From CAKVOD01 sp964606505 (GTDB taxonomy: Bacteria > Bacillota > Clostridia > Christensenellales > UBA1242): a stretch of 64,000 nt of DNA. Shown here one piece after another: positions 52,455 to 60,854 of the stretch; the stretch's first letter is position 1; the number at the start of each line of letters is the position of its first letter. Position numbers and translations under genes: made by a program. Under the pieces are notes generated by a model. The model saw nothing but the letters and a program-made list of their open reading frames with translations. It searched no databases and had not been told where the DNA came from. Where the stretch lies: NCBI GenBank assembly GCA_964606505.1, contig CAZSGM010000007.1, forward strand, positions 1 through 64,000, given 5' to 3'.

Positions 52455-53795
52455 TTAATTACTGAAAACATTTTCGACGTCGCCTGCTCCGAGCAATAAA
52501 ATACAGGCGTTTTGCGTGGCTTGTTGCAGCGCAATATCTCGCGCCACGGCGAAATTGTCTGCAAAGTGGCAGTTTTTCTTATTTTTCTTTAGCGCGGCGA
52601 ACAAGTCCTCGCTCCGCCCGCCAATGATTGGTTTTTCGCGCGCGGGATAAGTCGGGAGAAATATAACCGAGTCGCAGTCGTCAAACGCGCTCAGAAACTC
52701 CTCAAACAAGCCCAGCGTTCGTGTGTAAGTATGCGGCTGGAAAACCACAACAATCTTATAAAAGTCAAGTTCGCGGACATTTTGGATTGCATTTCTAATT
52801 TCGGTGGGGTGGTGCGCATAATCCTTGATGACGGTTGCAGACTTTGTTTTCAAAACAACCTCAAGCCGTCGCTCAACGCCATTAAACTCGGCAAGCGAGC
52901 ACTTGATTATTTCGCGTGGTATTGACAGCTGGTTGCAAAGCGCAATGCAAGCAAGGGCGTTGTAGGCATTGTAAATTCCTGAGATGTTTAAGTCGATGGT
53001 TGTGAGCAGACGCGCGTCGTGGATGACATCAAATGTATACTTTCCAGCGGTGCTTTTCAAGTTTTTCATTTGGTATGTGCAAGCGGGGGACGCGCCAAAG
53101 GTTACGGCGTTTGTAAAAGCGTTTTTGTGTTTTTGATAGAACTCACCGTCGCCGTTTATGATAATTTGTTTTTCAACTTGGCGCGCAAGGCGCAAAAAGG
53201 TATCTTCAATTTCACTCAGGTTGTTGTAGCAGTCGAGGTGGTCAAGTTCCACATTGTTTATGATAAGATACTGCGGGGCAATGTGTAAAAATGCGCGTTG
53301 GTACTCGCAGGCTTCGGTTACAAAGTAGTTGCTTGCGCCGTAGCGGAAGTTCCCGCCGATGTATTTAAAGTTTCCACCGATGTGGATTGTTGGGTCGTAA
53401 CTCGCCTCGCACAAGCATTGCCCAATCATTGCGGTAACGGTCGTTTTCCCGTGAGTTCCGCTTACTGCGATGGTGTTTTTAAACGCCTTGCAAATTTTGC
53501 CCAGCAACTCGCCGCGTTCTATCAGCATGCGGTGTTGTTTTGCCCAAACTAACTCGGGGTTGTCGTCGTCAATTGCGCTCGTGTAAACGCAAATCGTTGC
53601 GTTCGATATGTTTTTTGCGCTATGCCCAACAAAGGTTTTTATGCCGCTTTTCTCAAGTTCGGCTAGTTTTTTACTGTAACATTTGTCGCTGCCTTGGACT
53701 TTGTAACCCTTATTATGTATATAAATTGCTAAAGCGCTCATACTAATACCGCCGATACCTATAAAATGGATAACCTGATTGTTTAAGTTTTTCAT
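52455..53795 (-). CDS. murC: UDP-N-acetylmuramate-L-alanine ligase
   Basis: MurC adds the first amino acid of the peptidoglycan stem peptide. The 446 residues have the N-terminal Rossmann motif FIGIGGISMSALA, the ATP-binding AVSGTHGKTTVTAMIG near residue 113, and the central HIGGNFKYIGGNFRYG and EACEYQRAFLHI blocks. The C-terminal domain carries DYAHHPTEI and FQPHTYTRT. No ribosome site is visible before the ATG. It stands alone rather than in the usual mur cluster. Confidence 0.96.
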   Translation of the reverse strand: MKNLNNQVIHFIGIGGISMSALAIYIHNKGYKVQGSDKCYSKKLAELEKSGIKTFVGHSAKNISNATICVYTSAIDDDNPELVWAKQHRMLIERGELLGKICKAFKNTIAVSGTHGKTTVTAMIGQCLCEASYDPTIHIGGNFKYIGGNFRYGASNYFVTEACEYQRAFLHIAPQYLIINNVELDHLDCYNNLSEIEDTFLRLARQVEKQIIINGDGEFYQKHKNAFTNAVTFGASPACTYQMKNLKSTAGKYTFDVIHDARLLTTIDLNISGIYNAYNALACIALCNQLSIPREIIKCSLAEFNGVERRLEVVLKTKSATVIKDYAHHPTEIRNAIQNVRELDFYKIVVVFQPHTYTRTLGLFEEFLSAFDDCDSVIFLPTYPAREKPIIGGRSEDLFAALKKNKKNCHFADNFAVARDIALQQATQNACILLLGAGDVENVFSN

Positions 53796-53997
53796 AATAG
53801 TAATTTATGACCTGTACAAACTAGATGTTATTATGAAAAACTGGCAATTGGAAATAATTGGCAAATATTCAATAAAAAAACATACATTTGCTTAAAAAGT
53901 AGTGTTATGGCAAAAAATGTTGTTAAAATGTTTGTTTTTTTTCTCGTAATATTGTATTATATATAAGACTCTCATACGAACAATAAGGATGGTTAAA

Positions 53998-54282
53998 ATG
54001 AATATTACAGATGTCAGAGTGAAACTGATTGATAGAGAAAATCAACCAGTGAAGGCTAAGGCGACTTTCACAATTGACGACTGTTTTGTCATCCATGATG
54101 CGAAAATTATGGAGGGCAAAGCTGGATTATTCATTTGCATGCCGTGCAAGAGATTAGGTACAGGCGAACGAGTAGATGTAGCGCATGCCTTGAATAATGA
54201 GACAAGAGAGATAATTAAGAGTGCAATTTTTGAAGCGTACGAAAAAGCTCTTGCTGAGTCACAAAAATGTGATGTCGAATGA
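53998..54282 (+). CDS. spoVG: Septation regulator SpoVG
   Basis: SpoVG is a small nucleic-acid-binding regulator affecting septation and sporulation. The 94 residues follow the family: MNITDVRVKLIDRENQPVKA, KAKATFTIDDCFVIHDAKIM and GLFICMPCKRLG. AAGGATGG precedes ATG 53998; an upstream in-frame ATG at 53989 lies within that site. The gene has its own terminator. Confidence 0.95.
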   Translation: MNITDVRVKLIDRENQPVKAKATFTIDDCFVIHDAKIMEGKAGLFICMPCKRLGTGERVDVAHALNNETREIIKSAIFEAYEKALAESQKCDVE

Positions 54283-54291
54283 GAATTCAAC

Positions 54292-54337
54292 CACTTTAAA
54301 CCAAGCTTTTACACTTTTCGGTTTAAGGTGTTTTTTT
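54292..54337 (+). terminator. Terminator of spoVG
   Basis: CACTTTAAACC and GGTTTAAGGTG pair with one G-T around a 17-nt loop and are followed by T7. Confidence 0.85.
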
Positions 54338-54421
54338 ATATTTTTTGTTTTATAACTTAAAATTCTTTTTCAAACTATTGCATTTTACTCAATTTATGGT
54401 ATAATAAACTTGTGAGGAATT

Positions 54422-55405
54422 ATGGACGATATTACTAAAGATGCAATGGGGATTGTCTTTCCTAAGTTTTTAAAAAACGACAACATCAAGCGCGATGTTG
54501 AGCAGTTTTTTGGTGAATTTGACGAGGGGACGTTAGAGCGCTTTTTGAAAGGAGTTAAGGGCAAAGTTGGGTTGAGTGAGGAACTTGTTTATCAAACTGA
54601 GTCTGAAAACAAAATTTACGATTTAGAATATGATTGTCAGTCAAACATTTTGACAATGAGAATTTACTATAAAGAGTTATCCGATATTATTGAAAAAAGG
54701 ATGTCAACCTTTGTTCAAGTTGTCAAGCGAACGATTGTTGAAGAGCACGAGTGTTTTCCAAGTTTTGAAAGAAAAATCGGGGGTGAGGTTTCTTACGGAA
54801 TGCAGGCGGGGTTGAAGTTTGAGGAGTTTGGGAAAGAACTCGGGGAGTTAACCGTTAACAAGCATAACGGCGAAGAGGTTTCGACGCTGGATGTAACAAA
54901 CTATTTAAAGCAGACGACATATTCGGCGAATGTGGACGACAAGTACTCGGTTGTGCGTAGTAGGGTTTATAGTGGGGACGCGACGTTTTACGGGTTGTGT
55001 TACATTGATAGCGGCTATGTAGCGCAGTCGATAGAAGAGTTTGATGATTTTGATAAGTTTTTGAGCGGAACGCCGCAGCGCCGAGTTACGGAAAAGAATT
55101 TGTTTATCGTTGACGCGGATGAGCGCGTTGATTTGTTTGACGAAAGCATTGATTTGAACAGCGTTAACGACGGAGCTTGTGAGGTGTTTAAACATACTGA
55201 GTTGACGTTTGGCAAGAATGCGAAAGAAAAGTACTATATAAAAGGTTGCGAAACGTCCGCCGAAAGGGAAAACTCAACGTTTTTCGGGGACTTGCAACTG
55301 CGTGAAATTACGGCAGAAAATTATAAAAACATACAAGACGATTCTGAGTATTTCCAAAGAATTGCTCAAACAATCCAAAATAATAAAGAAGGTAGAGTAT
55401 TATGA
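54422..55405 (+). CDS. Hypothetical protein coupled to rpiB
   Basis: I do not recognise this 327-residue protein. It is soluble, acidic and of mixed alpha/beta composition, with no signal peptide and no recognisable catalytic motif. GAGGAAT precedes the ATG. Its stop overlaps the rpiB start by 4 nt (ATGA), so the two genes are translationally coupled. Confidence 0.65.
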   Translation: MDDITKDAMGIVFPKFLKNDNIKRDVEQFFGEFDEGTLERFLKGVKGKVGLSEELVYQTESENKIYDLEYDCQSNILTMRIYYKELSDIIEKRMSTFVQVVKRTIVEEHECFPSFERKIGGEVSYGMQAGLKFEEFGKELGELTVNKHNGEEVSTLDVTNYLKQTTYSANVDDKYSVVRSRVYSGDATFYGLCYIDSGYVAQSIEEFDDFDKFLSGTPQRRVTEKNLFIVDADERVDLFDESIDLNSVNDGACEVFKHTELTFGKNAKEKYYIKGCETSAERENSTFFGDLQLREITAENYKNIQDDSEYFQRIAQTIQNNKEGRVL

Positions 55406-55830
55406 TTTATGTTGCATCTGACCACGCTGGGTTTGAACTAAAAGAGAAAATAAAGCAGTATTTAGACAAGTTGGAACTTGAGTACATTGACCTTGGTGCT
55501 AATAGTACTGAGTCGGTCGATTATCCGGTTTATGCAAAAGCACTCGCGGAAGAGGTTGCATCGAGTGAAAACGCGCGCGGCATTTTAATTTGCGGGACAG
55601 GTATCGGGATGAGTATCGCAGTCAATAGGTTTAAGAAAGTTCGTGGGGCACTGTGTTGTAGCGTAAAAATGGCGAAACTTGCTAGGCAGCATAATGACGC
55701 AAACGTACTCGTGTTGGGTGCGCGCAGTAAAACTATGAAATTTAAATACAAAAAGATAATTAACACTTTTTTAAATACTAACTTTGAGGGGGGTAGACAC
55801 ATAAAAAGGGTTGAATTATTAGATATGTAA
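55402..55830 (+). CDS. rpiB: Ribose-5-phosphate isomerase B
   Basis: RpiB interconverts ribose 5-phosphate and ribulose 5-phosphate in the pentose phosphate pathway. The 142-residue protein has VASDHAGFELKEKIK (substrate-binding Asp and His), LICGTGIGMSIAVNR with the catalytic Cys, and ARQHNDANVLVLGAR. It supplies substrate for the transketolase at 3729, though the genes are far apart. Confidence 0.95.
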   Translation: MIYVASDHAGFELKEKIKQYLDKLELEYIDLGANSTESVDYPVYAKALAEEVASSENARGILICGTGIGMSIAVNRFKKVRGALCCSVKMAKLARQHNDANVLVLGARSKTMKFKYKKIINTFLNTNFEGGRHIKRVELLDM

Positions 55831-55838
55831 TGTGCGTA

Positions 55839-55873
55839 ACGCTGACAGGGTTTTCTCTGGCGGCGTTTTTTTG
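55839..55873 (+). terminator. Terminator of rpiB
   Basis: AACGC and GCGTT close an imperfect stem containing a CAG/CTG inner pairing. A run of eight T follows, 9 nt past the stop. Confidence 0.7.
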
Positions 55874-56127
55874 TTTTGGTTCTGTCAATTTATAACAAAC
55901 AAACGTGGTGTCATAATAAATGTTGAGGCGGGGAAGTTAAATATTTTGTTGCATTGTTTGCTAGAAGTAGTATTTCGCTAAAAATTGCGCAACTGCGGCA
56001 TATTATTTCAATAATTTCAAATGAGATTTACGCTTTAAAATTATTTTACGCGCAACTTATGTAATATAATGTCGATTAGGTTTTAAAATCTCAATTGCCC
56101 TAATATAATAAAGAGATGGAGGCAGTT

Positions 56128-56805
56128 ATGAGAAAAACAATCCTAGTTACACTTCTAGCAATTATCACTTTCGCGTTTTGTGGGTGCGGCGCAAGTTCAA
56201 CGGATTTGGCGCTTGAAAACTTGGCGGAAGTTAGATATAACATCTTTTCTGGCGAAAACGATACATATGTCGCAACATTTATGAGCGGCAAAAGGGAAAC
56301 ACCGTATGTAGTTAACGGCGTTTGCGAAAAGCAAGTTGAGTTTGGTATGGTAACGGTTAAATATAGGTCGCCCGATATGCCAACAGTCGCACAGTACGAA
56401 CTTACAATCGGCGAAAACACATTCAAGGGCAACCTTGAATATAACGCCTACGAAAGCACTTTAATGGTCGATATTCAAAAAGTCGTTAGCGACGACGCGC
56501 AAATAACTCTAAAAGTTATCACCAACCAAGACGAAAAAACTTGTGCATTACAACCCAAAACAAAGGGGATGGAAATTACTTGGAGAACAGCGCTAGATAT
56601 TGCGATTGAAACCTTTGGCGACGACTTTGACGCGTACGTATCAAAGGGTACGTTTAACGGGGAAGTATACGTTAAAATTATCACGGATTTAAACGGCAAC
56701 TTCGACGATTATTATTGGTACGTTTCAGTCGTTGGGACAAATGGCAAAACGTGCAGTGTTATCATCAACCCTCAAAGCGGGGAAGTTATAGCAAAAAATT
56801 GTTAA
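56128..56805 (+). CDS. Lipoprotein with PepSY-like C-terminus
   Basis: The 225-residue protein has a signal peptide and lipobox FCGC (Cys20). A beta-rich middle region follows, then a C-terminal PepSY-like domain (TWRTALDIAIETFGDDFDAY, then YYWYVSVVGTNGKTCSVIIN and PQSGEVIA). PepSY domains are often inhibitors of extracellular proteases. GGAGG lies before ATG 56128. Function unknown. Confidence 0.75.
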   Translation: MRKTILVTLLAIITFAFCGCGASSTDLALENLAEVRYNIFSGENDTYVATFMSGKRETPYVVNGVCEKQVEFGMVTVKYRSPDMPTVAQYELTIGENTFKGNLEYNAYESTLMVDIQKVVSDDAQITLKVITNQDEKTCALQPKTKGMEITWRTALDIAIETFGDDFDAYVSKGTFNGEVYVKIITDLNGNFDDYYWYVSVVGTNGKTCSVIINPQSGEVIAKNC

Positions 56806-56900
56806 ATAAAAAAATCTATAAATTGACGTGTGCAACTTATAGATTTTTATTTATGGGCGCAAAATGCTATTTATATGGCGCAAATTGCTGTTTGATAAAT

Positions 56901-56970
56901 AAACTTATAATACACAATTCGTAGTGTATTCTATAAATATAATACGCTATATATTGTGTATTATAAGTTT
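56901..56970. repeat. 70-nt near-perfect hairpin between convergent genes
   Basis: AAACTTATAATACACAAT and its exact complement (18 bp) lie at 56901-56918 and 56953-56970. An inner TAGTGTATT/AATACGCTA helix with one G-T extends the stem. It overlaps the 3' end of tmcAL, whose last codons are encoded in the right arm. It may terminate both convergent transcripts, although it has no T-run. Confidence 0.75.
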
Positions 56971-58056
56971 GTGATACGGGAAAGGTGGTTGCAAAATGTT
57001 GGTCAAGCAATTATATGTTCTGCAAGCAATGGTATCAATTGAATAAACGTTTTTTTCTTGTAGTAGTGCTTTATTTTTCAAGTTTGAAACAATTGGGAGC
57101 GTACTTGATAAGTGCTTTAAAATCTCCGAGTCTTTAACTGCAACAACTTTAATATATGGCAATGCTAAGTCGGTTTCATTTTGTATTTTTAGCGCAATGC
57201 TTGAGTACAGGCGGTTTAAAAAATGTTGAGTGTAGCGTTTGTTTTGGATTGCAGAGTTAAATTCCTCAAAACTCAAAGTTTCATTAAGTGTGCTGATGAT
57301 TTTGTTTTCAAGCCCTTCTTTAATGCTGCGAATTTGCTTTATGTCGTCCTTTGTTTTTGTAATGAGGTTATCGTACAGGAAAGTTTGATATTTTGCATTG
57401 TCAAATGCGTGCGCGTTTTTGATAATATTGTAGTTTTTTTCATCAACGAGGCTTGCGATTGCGGAGAAGTTTTTGGCGTAAATTTCATTTCGCAGTTGCG
57501 TCGCGGAAACGTTTGGCAAGCGCTCAATTGCAATCGGCGTGATTGTCTCACTTAAGTTTAACATATATTGCACCGCCAAGATGTCGTTTGCGTTAATATT
57601 TGAAATTTGCGAAACCTCTTCAAGCGCCCGCATATAAGCTGTTGAATACGATTCGCCGTCCGTGAGTTTGGTTTCAAGTGCCGCCTTGAAATGCAAAGGC
57701 TCATTTTCAATGATGGTTTTTAACGTGGCAATTTCTTCGCAATTTTTTGTAACTCCAAACGATAAGTAGTCAATGTTTAATTTGTTTGCAATTTGAACTG
57801 CATTTTTTGCAAAATCATCCGCAGCGCAAACCGTGTACGCAGTCGGCAGGTAAATAACGGCATCGAAGCCGATGTTTATTGCCATCCGTGCGCGTGTTTG
57901 GTAGTCGTAAATTGCGGGAGTTCCGCGCTGAACGAAGTTTCCACTCATAATCGCAACTACATAGTCGCAGTTGGTTCGCTTTTTAGTTTCACTAATTAAG
58001 TGAGCGTGTCCACGGTGTGGGGGATTAAGTTCGCATATAATTCCTGAAATTTTCAT
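56947..58056 (-). CDS. tmcAL: tRNA(Met) cytidine acetate ligase
   Basis: TmcAL (YlbM) activates acetate with ATP to make N4-acetylcytidine at the wobble base of elongator tRNA-Met. The 369 residues have the nucleotidyltransferase HxGH motif at 14-17 (ELNPPHRGHAHLI), MSGNFVQRGTPAIYD and YLSFGVTKN. No ribosome site precedes the ATG, and a TATGAT lies 11 nt upstream, so the mRNA may be nearly leaderless. The C-terminus is encoded by the hairpin at 56901-56970. Confidence 0.92.
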   Translation of the reverse strand: MKISGIICELNPPHRGHAHLISETKKRTNCDYVVAIMSGNFVQRGTPAIYDYQTRARMAINIGFDAVIYLPTAYTVCAADDFAKNAVQIANKLNIDYLSFGVTKNCEEIATLKTIIENEPLHFKAALETKLTDGESYSTAYMRALEEVSQISNINANDILAVQYMLNLSETITPIAIERLPNVSATQLRNEIYAKNFSAIASLVDEKNYNIIKNAHAFDNAKYQTFLYDNLITKTKDDIKQIRSIKEGLENKIISTLNETLSFEEFNSAIQNKRYTQHFLNRLYSSIALKIQNETDLALPYIKVVAVKDSEILKHLSSTLPIVSNLKNKALLQEKNVYSIDTIACRTYNCLTNILQPPFPYHKLIIHNI

Positions 58057-58091
58057 AACATAAGCATATCATAAAACAACATATTTTGCAA

Positions 58092-58097
58092 TATAAT
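58092..58097 (+). promoter_or_regulatory. TATAAT box 5 nt before the ykvI-type ATG
   Basis: A perfect -10 ends 5 nt before the ATG at 58103, and no ribosome site is present. The opposed -10 of tmcAL (TATGAT, 58068-58073) lies in the same 46-nt gap, so the two promoters overlap. Confidence 0.5.
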
Positions 58098-58102
58098 TTT
58101 AT

Positions 58103-59224
58103 ATGAAAACAAAATTTGCAGAAAAGCAACAAAGTATGTCGGCAGTTGGGGTCTTTTTGGTTTTCTTTGGAACCATCGTTGGCGCGGGATTTGCTTCGGG
58201 GCGCGAAGTGTATGTTTATTTTGCGCAATTCGGCATTTGGGGCATTCTGATGACGATTGTTAGTGGGATACTTTTTTATTGTCTTGGTTATGTATTTTTA
58301 CAACTTGGCAAGCGCTGCAAAGTTGGATCGCTGGCTGACTTTTTTAAACTGATTTTTGGCAAATTCGCCCCGATAGTTGAAATTGTCGTTACCTTTTCGT
58401 ACGTGATAGTGTTGGGTGCGATGTTCGCGGGGTTTGATAGTTTGCAAAACATTGTGTTTCAAGGGCTAGAATACCCGATTTTGTCCGTTGTGAGTGCAGT
58501 TTTGTGTGTGCTAACTGTTATTGGCGGGATTAGTAAAATTTCTAAACTGAACGGCGTATTGCTGCCGTTATTGCTCGTGTTTATGGGCGCAATTTTTATT
58601 TTTTCGCTTGTGGGGAAGCCGATTACGGGGGTTGTAAAACTTGAGAACGTCAATGTTTTAACTTTGGTCTATTCGTTTGTCAGTTGTCTGATTTTTGTGT
58701 GCAGCAATATGTTTTTGACAGGTTTTGTACTAATGAAAACGGGGGCAGGGACAACGACGCGCGTCGACAAGTTGGCGTCGCTAATGACGGGGGCTGTGCT
58801 GGTCGCAATTTCGCTGCTTGCTAGTGTTGCACTGATTTTAAATCCGCATTCTATACAGTACGATATGCCTTTTGTGTTTTTGGCGTTCAATATATCGGAC
58901 GTTTTTGTAGTAATTTCTGTAGTGATTTTGTGGTTTGCAATTTTTACTACAGCCGTTGCGACGATGTTTACCGTTTCTTGGTGGTTAAAGGGTTACATAA
59001 ACAACTTTTTACTTTCGACCGCAATTACGTGCGTGGTGGCGTTTTTACTAAGCAGGGTGGGTTTCAGCATAATCATTGACGTGTTTTATCCGCTGACGGG
59101 CGTTATGGATATAACATTTGTACTTTGCGCGCTGTTTTTGTTTTTCAAGACGGGTAAAAACGAAAAAAGTGGTGTAACCCATGCAAAGTGGTGTAAACAC
59201 GCGAAAAAACGCAACTTTGAGTAG
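58103..59224 (+). CDS. YkvI-type membrane transporter
   Basis: The 373-residue membrane protein has about ten helices and the YkvI family opening FGTIVGAGFASGREVYVYFAQ, like amino-acid/polyamine/organocation carriers. The substrate is unknown. The tail is Lys-rich and cytosolic. It is divergent from tmcAL over only 46 nt. Confidence 0.8.
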   Translation: MKTKFAEKQQSMSAVGVFLVFFGTIVGAGFASGREVYVYFAQFGIWGILMTIVSGILFYCLGYVFLQLGKRCKVGSLADFFKLIFGKFAPIVEIVVTFSYVIVLGAMFAGFDSLQNIVFQGLEYPILSVVSAVLCVLTVIGGISKISKLNGVLLPLLLVFMGAIFIFSLVGKPITGVVKLENVNVLTLVYSFVSCLIFVCSNMFLTGFVLMKTGAGTTTRVDKLASLMTGAVLVAISLLASVALILNPHSIQYDMPFVFLAFNISDVFVVISVVILWFAIFTTAVATMFTVSWWLKGYINNFLLSTAITCVVAFLLSRVGFSIIIDVFYPLTGVMDITFVLCALFLFFKTGKNEKSGVTHAKWCKHAKKRNFE

Positions 59225-59292
59225 GACGGGCATAAAAGCTCACGTAGGGCAAAAAAGTTTTTCAACATCAAATAAATTTTTTGGGCAAACAC

Positions 59293-59321
59293 TTGACATA
59301 ATCGCGAAAATTGTATATAAT
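59293..59321 (+). promoter_or_regulatory. Consensus promoter of rplU-prp-rpmA
   Basis: TTGACA (59293-59298), 17 nt, TATAAT (59316-59321), both perfect, 84 nt before rplU. Confidence 0.88.
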
Positions 59322-59327
59322 ATCACA

Positions 59328-59390
59328 AGTACCGCATGAGGAAGGCAGTTAAGTACGTTTGTCGCCTTGTTCAGCGAGTCTTATTTTAAT
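59328..59390 (+). promoter_or_regulatory. Ribosomal protein L21-type leader (probable)
   Basis: About 63 nt of structured leader between the promoter and AGGAGGG of rplU, containing GTACCGCATGAGGAAGGC. Firmicutes rplU genes commonly carry an L21 leader RNA of this position and size. Assignment rests on context and that phrase; a covariance-model match was not possible. Confidence 0.5.
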
Positions 59391-59405
59391 AGGAGGGAAC
59401 TAGAG

Positions 59406-59714
59406 ATGTACGCAATAATTAGAACAGGTGGAAAGCAACTTAAAGTTGAAGAAAATCGTTATTATGATATTGAACTTTTGGATGCAAAAGTTGGCGATAA
59501 AGTTAAATTTGATGTATTGCTATTGAATGATGGCAAAAAATCCACTGTTGGAACACCAGTTGTTAAGGACGCAGTTGTTGAAGCTGAAGTTTTGGCTCAC
59601 GGCAAAGGCGAAAAGCTTACAGTATTTACTTACAAGCCAAAGAAGAACGAAAGACGCAAAATGGGTCATCGTCAACCATTTACTAGAGTTAAGATTTTGT
59701 CAATCACAAAGTAG
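59406..59714 (+). CDS. rplU: 50S ribosomal protein L21
   Basis: The 102 residues match L21: MYAIIRTGGKQLKVEENRYY and KKNERRKMGHRQPFTRVKI at the C-terminus. AGGAGGG lies 8 nt before ATG 59406. First gene of the L21-Prp-L27 operon. Confidence 0.97.
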   Translation: MYAIIRTGGKQLKVEENRYYDIELLDAKVGDKVKFDVLLLNDGKKSTVGTPVVKDAVVEAEVLAHGKGEKLTVFTYKPKKNERRKMGHRQPFTRVKILSITK

Positions 59715-59723
59715 AGTTAGTAA

Positions 59724-60041
59724 ATGACTAAAGTTGAAATTTATTTGGGGCAGGATAAGACGATTAGCAAAATTGCAGTCCGCGGGCACGCGAATTACGC
59801 CGAAAGCGGCAGCGATATTGTTTGCGCAGGGATTTCTACATTGCTAATGACGGGAGCGCTCGCTTCTAGGGAGTTGTTGAAAATCGACATTCTTAAAGAG
59901 TTTAGCGATGGGAAACTTGTGTTGCAAGTCCCCGAAGATGTTGTTGACGACAAATTGCAAGTTATTTTGCAAACTGTTGTTATTGGTTTAAGAGATATTG
60001 AAAGTGGATATCCGAAAAATATAAGTATAAAGGAGATATAA
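59724..60041 (+). CDS. prp: Ribosomal-processing cysteine protease Prp
   Basis: Prp (YsxB) removes the N-terminal extension of L27, an essential step in Firmicutes such as Staphylococcus aureus. The 105 residues have the catalytic His22 (RGHANYAE) and Cys34 (DIVCAGIS), the same positions as the S. aureus enzyme. It lies 9 nt after rplU and 1 nt before rpmA. Confidence 0.95.
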   Translation: MTKVEIYLGQDKTISKIAVRGHANYAESGSDIVCAGISTLLMTGALASRELLKIDILKEFSDGKLVLQVPEDVVDDKLQVILQTVVIGLRDIESGYPKNISIKEI

Positions 60042-60042
60042 G

Positions 60043-60318
60043 ATGTTTATTTGTTTACAGTTATTTGCATCTAAGAAAGGTGGAAGTAGTTCAAAGAACG
60101 GTAGAGACAGTGAATCAAAGCGTCTTGGTCTTAAAAAATCTGACGGGCAACAAGTGCTTGCTGGTAATATTATTGTACGCCAACGTGGAACAAAATTTGC
60201 GGCAGGTAACAATGTTGGGTTGGGAAGAGATTATACAATCTTCGCACTTATTGATGGTGTAGTTAGATTTGAGCATAAGACAAAAGACAAGATTCAAGTA
60301 TCTGTCTATGCTAACTAA
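60043..60318 (+). CDS. rpmA: 50S ribosomal protein L27 with Prp-cleavable N-terminus
   Basis: The 91 residues carry the L27 core ASKKGGSSSKNGRDSESKRL and GNIIVRQRGTKFAAG. The first eight residues, MFICLQLF, precede ASKKGG in the position of the extension removed by Prp, so the mature protein should start at Ala9. Confidence 0.96.
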   Translation: MFICLQLFASKKGGSSSKNGRDSESKRLGLKKSDGQQVLAGNIIVRQRGTKFAAGNNVGLGRDYTIFALIDGVVRFEHKTKDKIQVSVYAN

Positions 60319-60335
60319 TTGTAGTTATGTATATT

Positions 60336-60389
60336 AACTGCGACTTTGCAGAGTTTCATTTTTGAGACTTAGCGAGTCGCAGTTTTTTT
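60336..60389 (+). terminator. Terminator of the L21-L27 operon
   Basis: AACTGCGACT and AGTCGCAGTT form a perfect 10-bp stem with a ~29-nt loop and a T7 tail. Confidence 0.85.
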
Positions 60390-60455
60390 GTACAACAAAT
60401 TTAGTTGTTTGTTCCCCAAATTTGGTATAGAGTTAGATATTTGGTATAAAATTAG

Positions 60456-60482
60456 AAAAACCCCATAGGCCAGCCTATGGGG
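60456..60482 (-). terminator. Terminator of tRNA-Tyr
   Basis: CCCCATAGGC and GCCTATGGGG pair nearly end to end. On the minus strand TTTTT follows. It lies 5 nt past the tRNA 3' end. Confidence 0.85.
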
Positions 60483-60487
60483 TCATT

Positions 60488-60572
60488 TGGTGGATAGGGA
60501 TGGATTCGAACCATCGAAGTCAAAGACGGCAGATTTACAGTCTGCTCCCTTTAGCCACTCGGGAACCTATCC
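60488..60572 (-). tRNA. tRNA-Tyr (anticodon GTA)
   Basis: The minus strand gives a class II tRNA with acceptor GGATAGG/CCTATCC. The anticodon loop CTGTAAA (anticodon GTA) lies between CAGA/TCTG. There is a long variable arm, T-arm GATGG-TTCGAAT-CCATC, and an encoded CCA. Confidence 0.95.
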
Positions 60573-60751
60573 ATTTGTTACTTTGGTATGATACCAAAAA
60601 AAAACATAATTGTCAACCATTTTTACACATTTTTTTTATATTTTAATGATTTTTCTTGTGTTTTATTAAAATAATCCGGTTTTATTTGTTGTTTGGGTTT
60701 TTATGGTGCGAATAAACGGGGCAGTGCGTATTTTTAGCATTTTACATTAAA

Positions 60752-60768
60752 AGTCAAAGAAAGTCAAA
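60752..60768 (+). promoter_or_regulatory. CtsR operator, upstream copy
   Basis: AGTCAAA-GAA-AGTCAAA matches the CtsR heptad repeat (RGTCAAA-N3-RGTCAAA). It lies 17 nt upstream of the -35. Confidence 0.9.
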
Positions 60769-60785
60769 TTTTTTATTTAAAATAC

Positions 60786-60814
60786 TTGACATTTGAAATG
60801 TATTGGTATAAAAT
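60786..60814 (+). promoter_or_regulatory. Promoter of ctsR-clpC
   Basis: TTGACA (60786-60791), 17 nt, TAAAAT (60809-60814). It is bracketed by the two CtsR operators. Confidence 0.8.
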
Positions 60815-60821
60815 ATATAGA

Positions 60822-60838
60822 AGTCAAAGAAGGTCAAA
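60822..60838 (+). promoter_or_regulatory. CtsR operator, downstream copy
   Basis: AGTCAAA-GAA-GGTCAAA begins 7 nt after the -10, over the expected transcription start. Binding here would block initiation. Confidence 0.92.
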
Positions 60839-60854
60839 GTATTTTGGAGGGATT

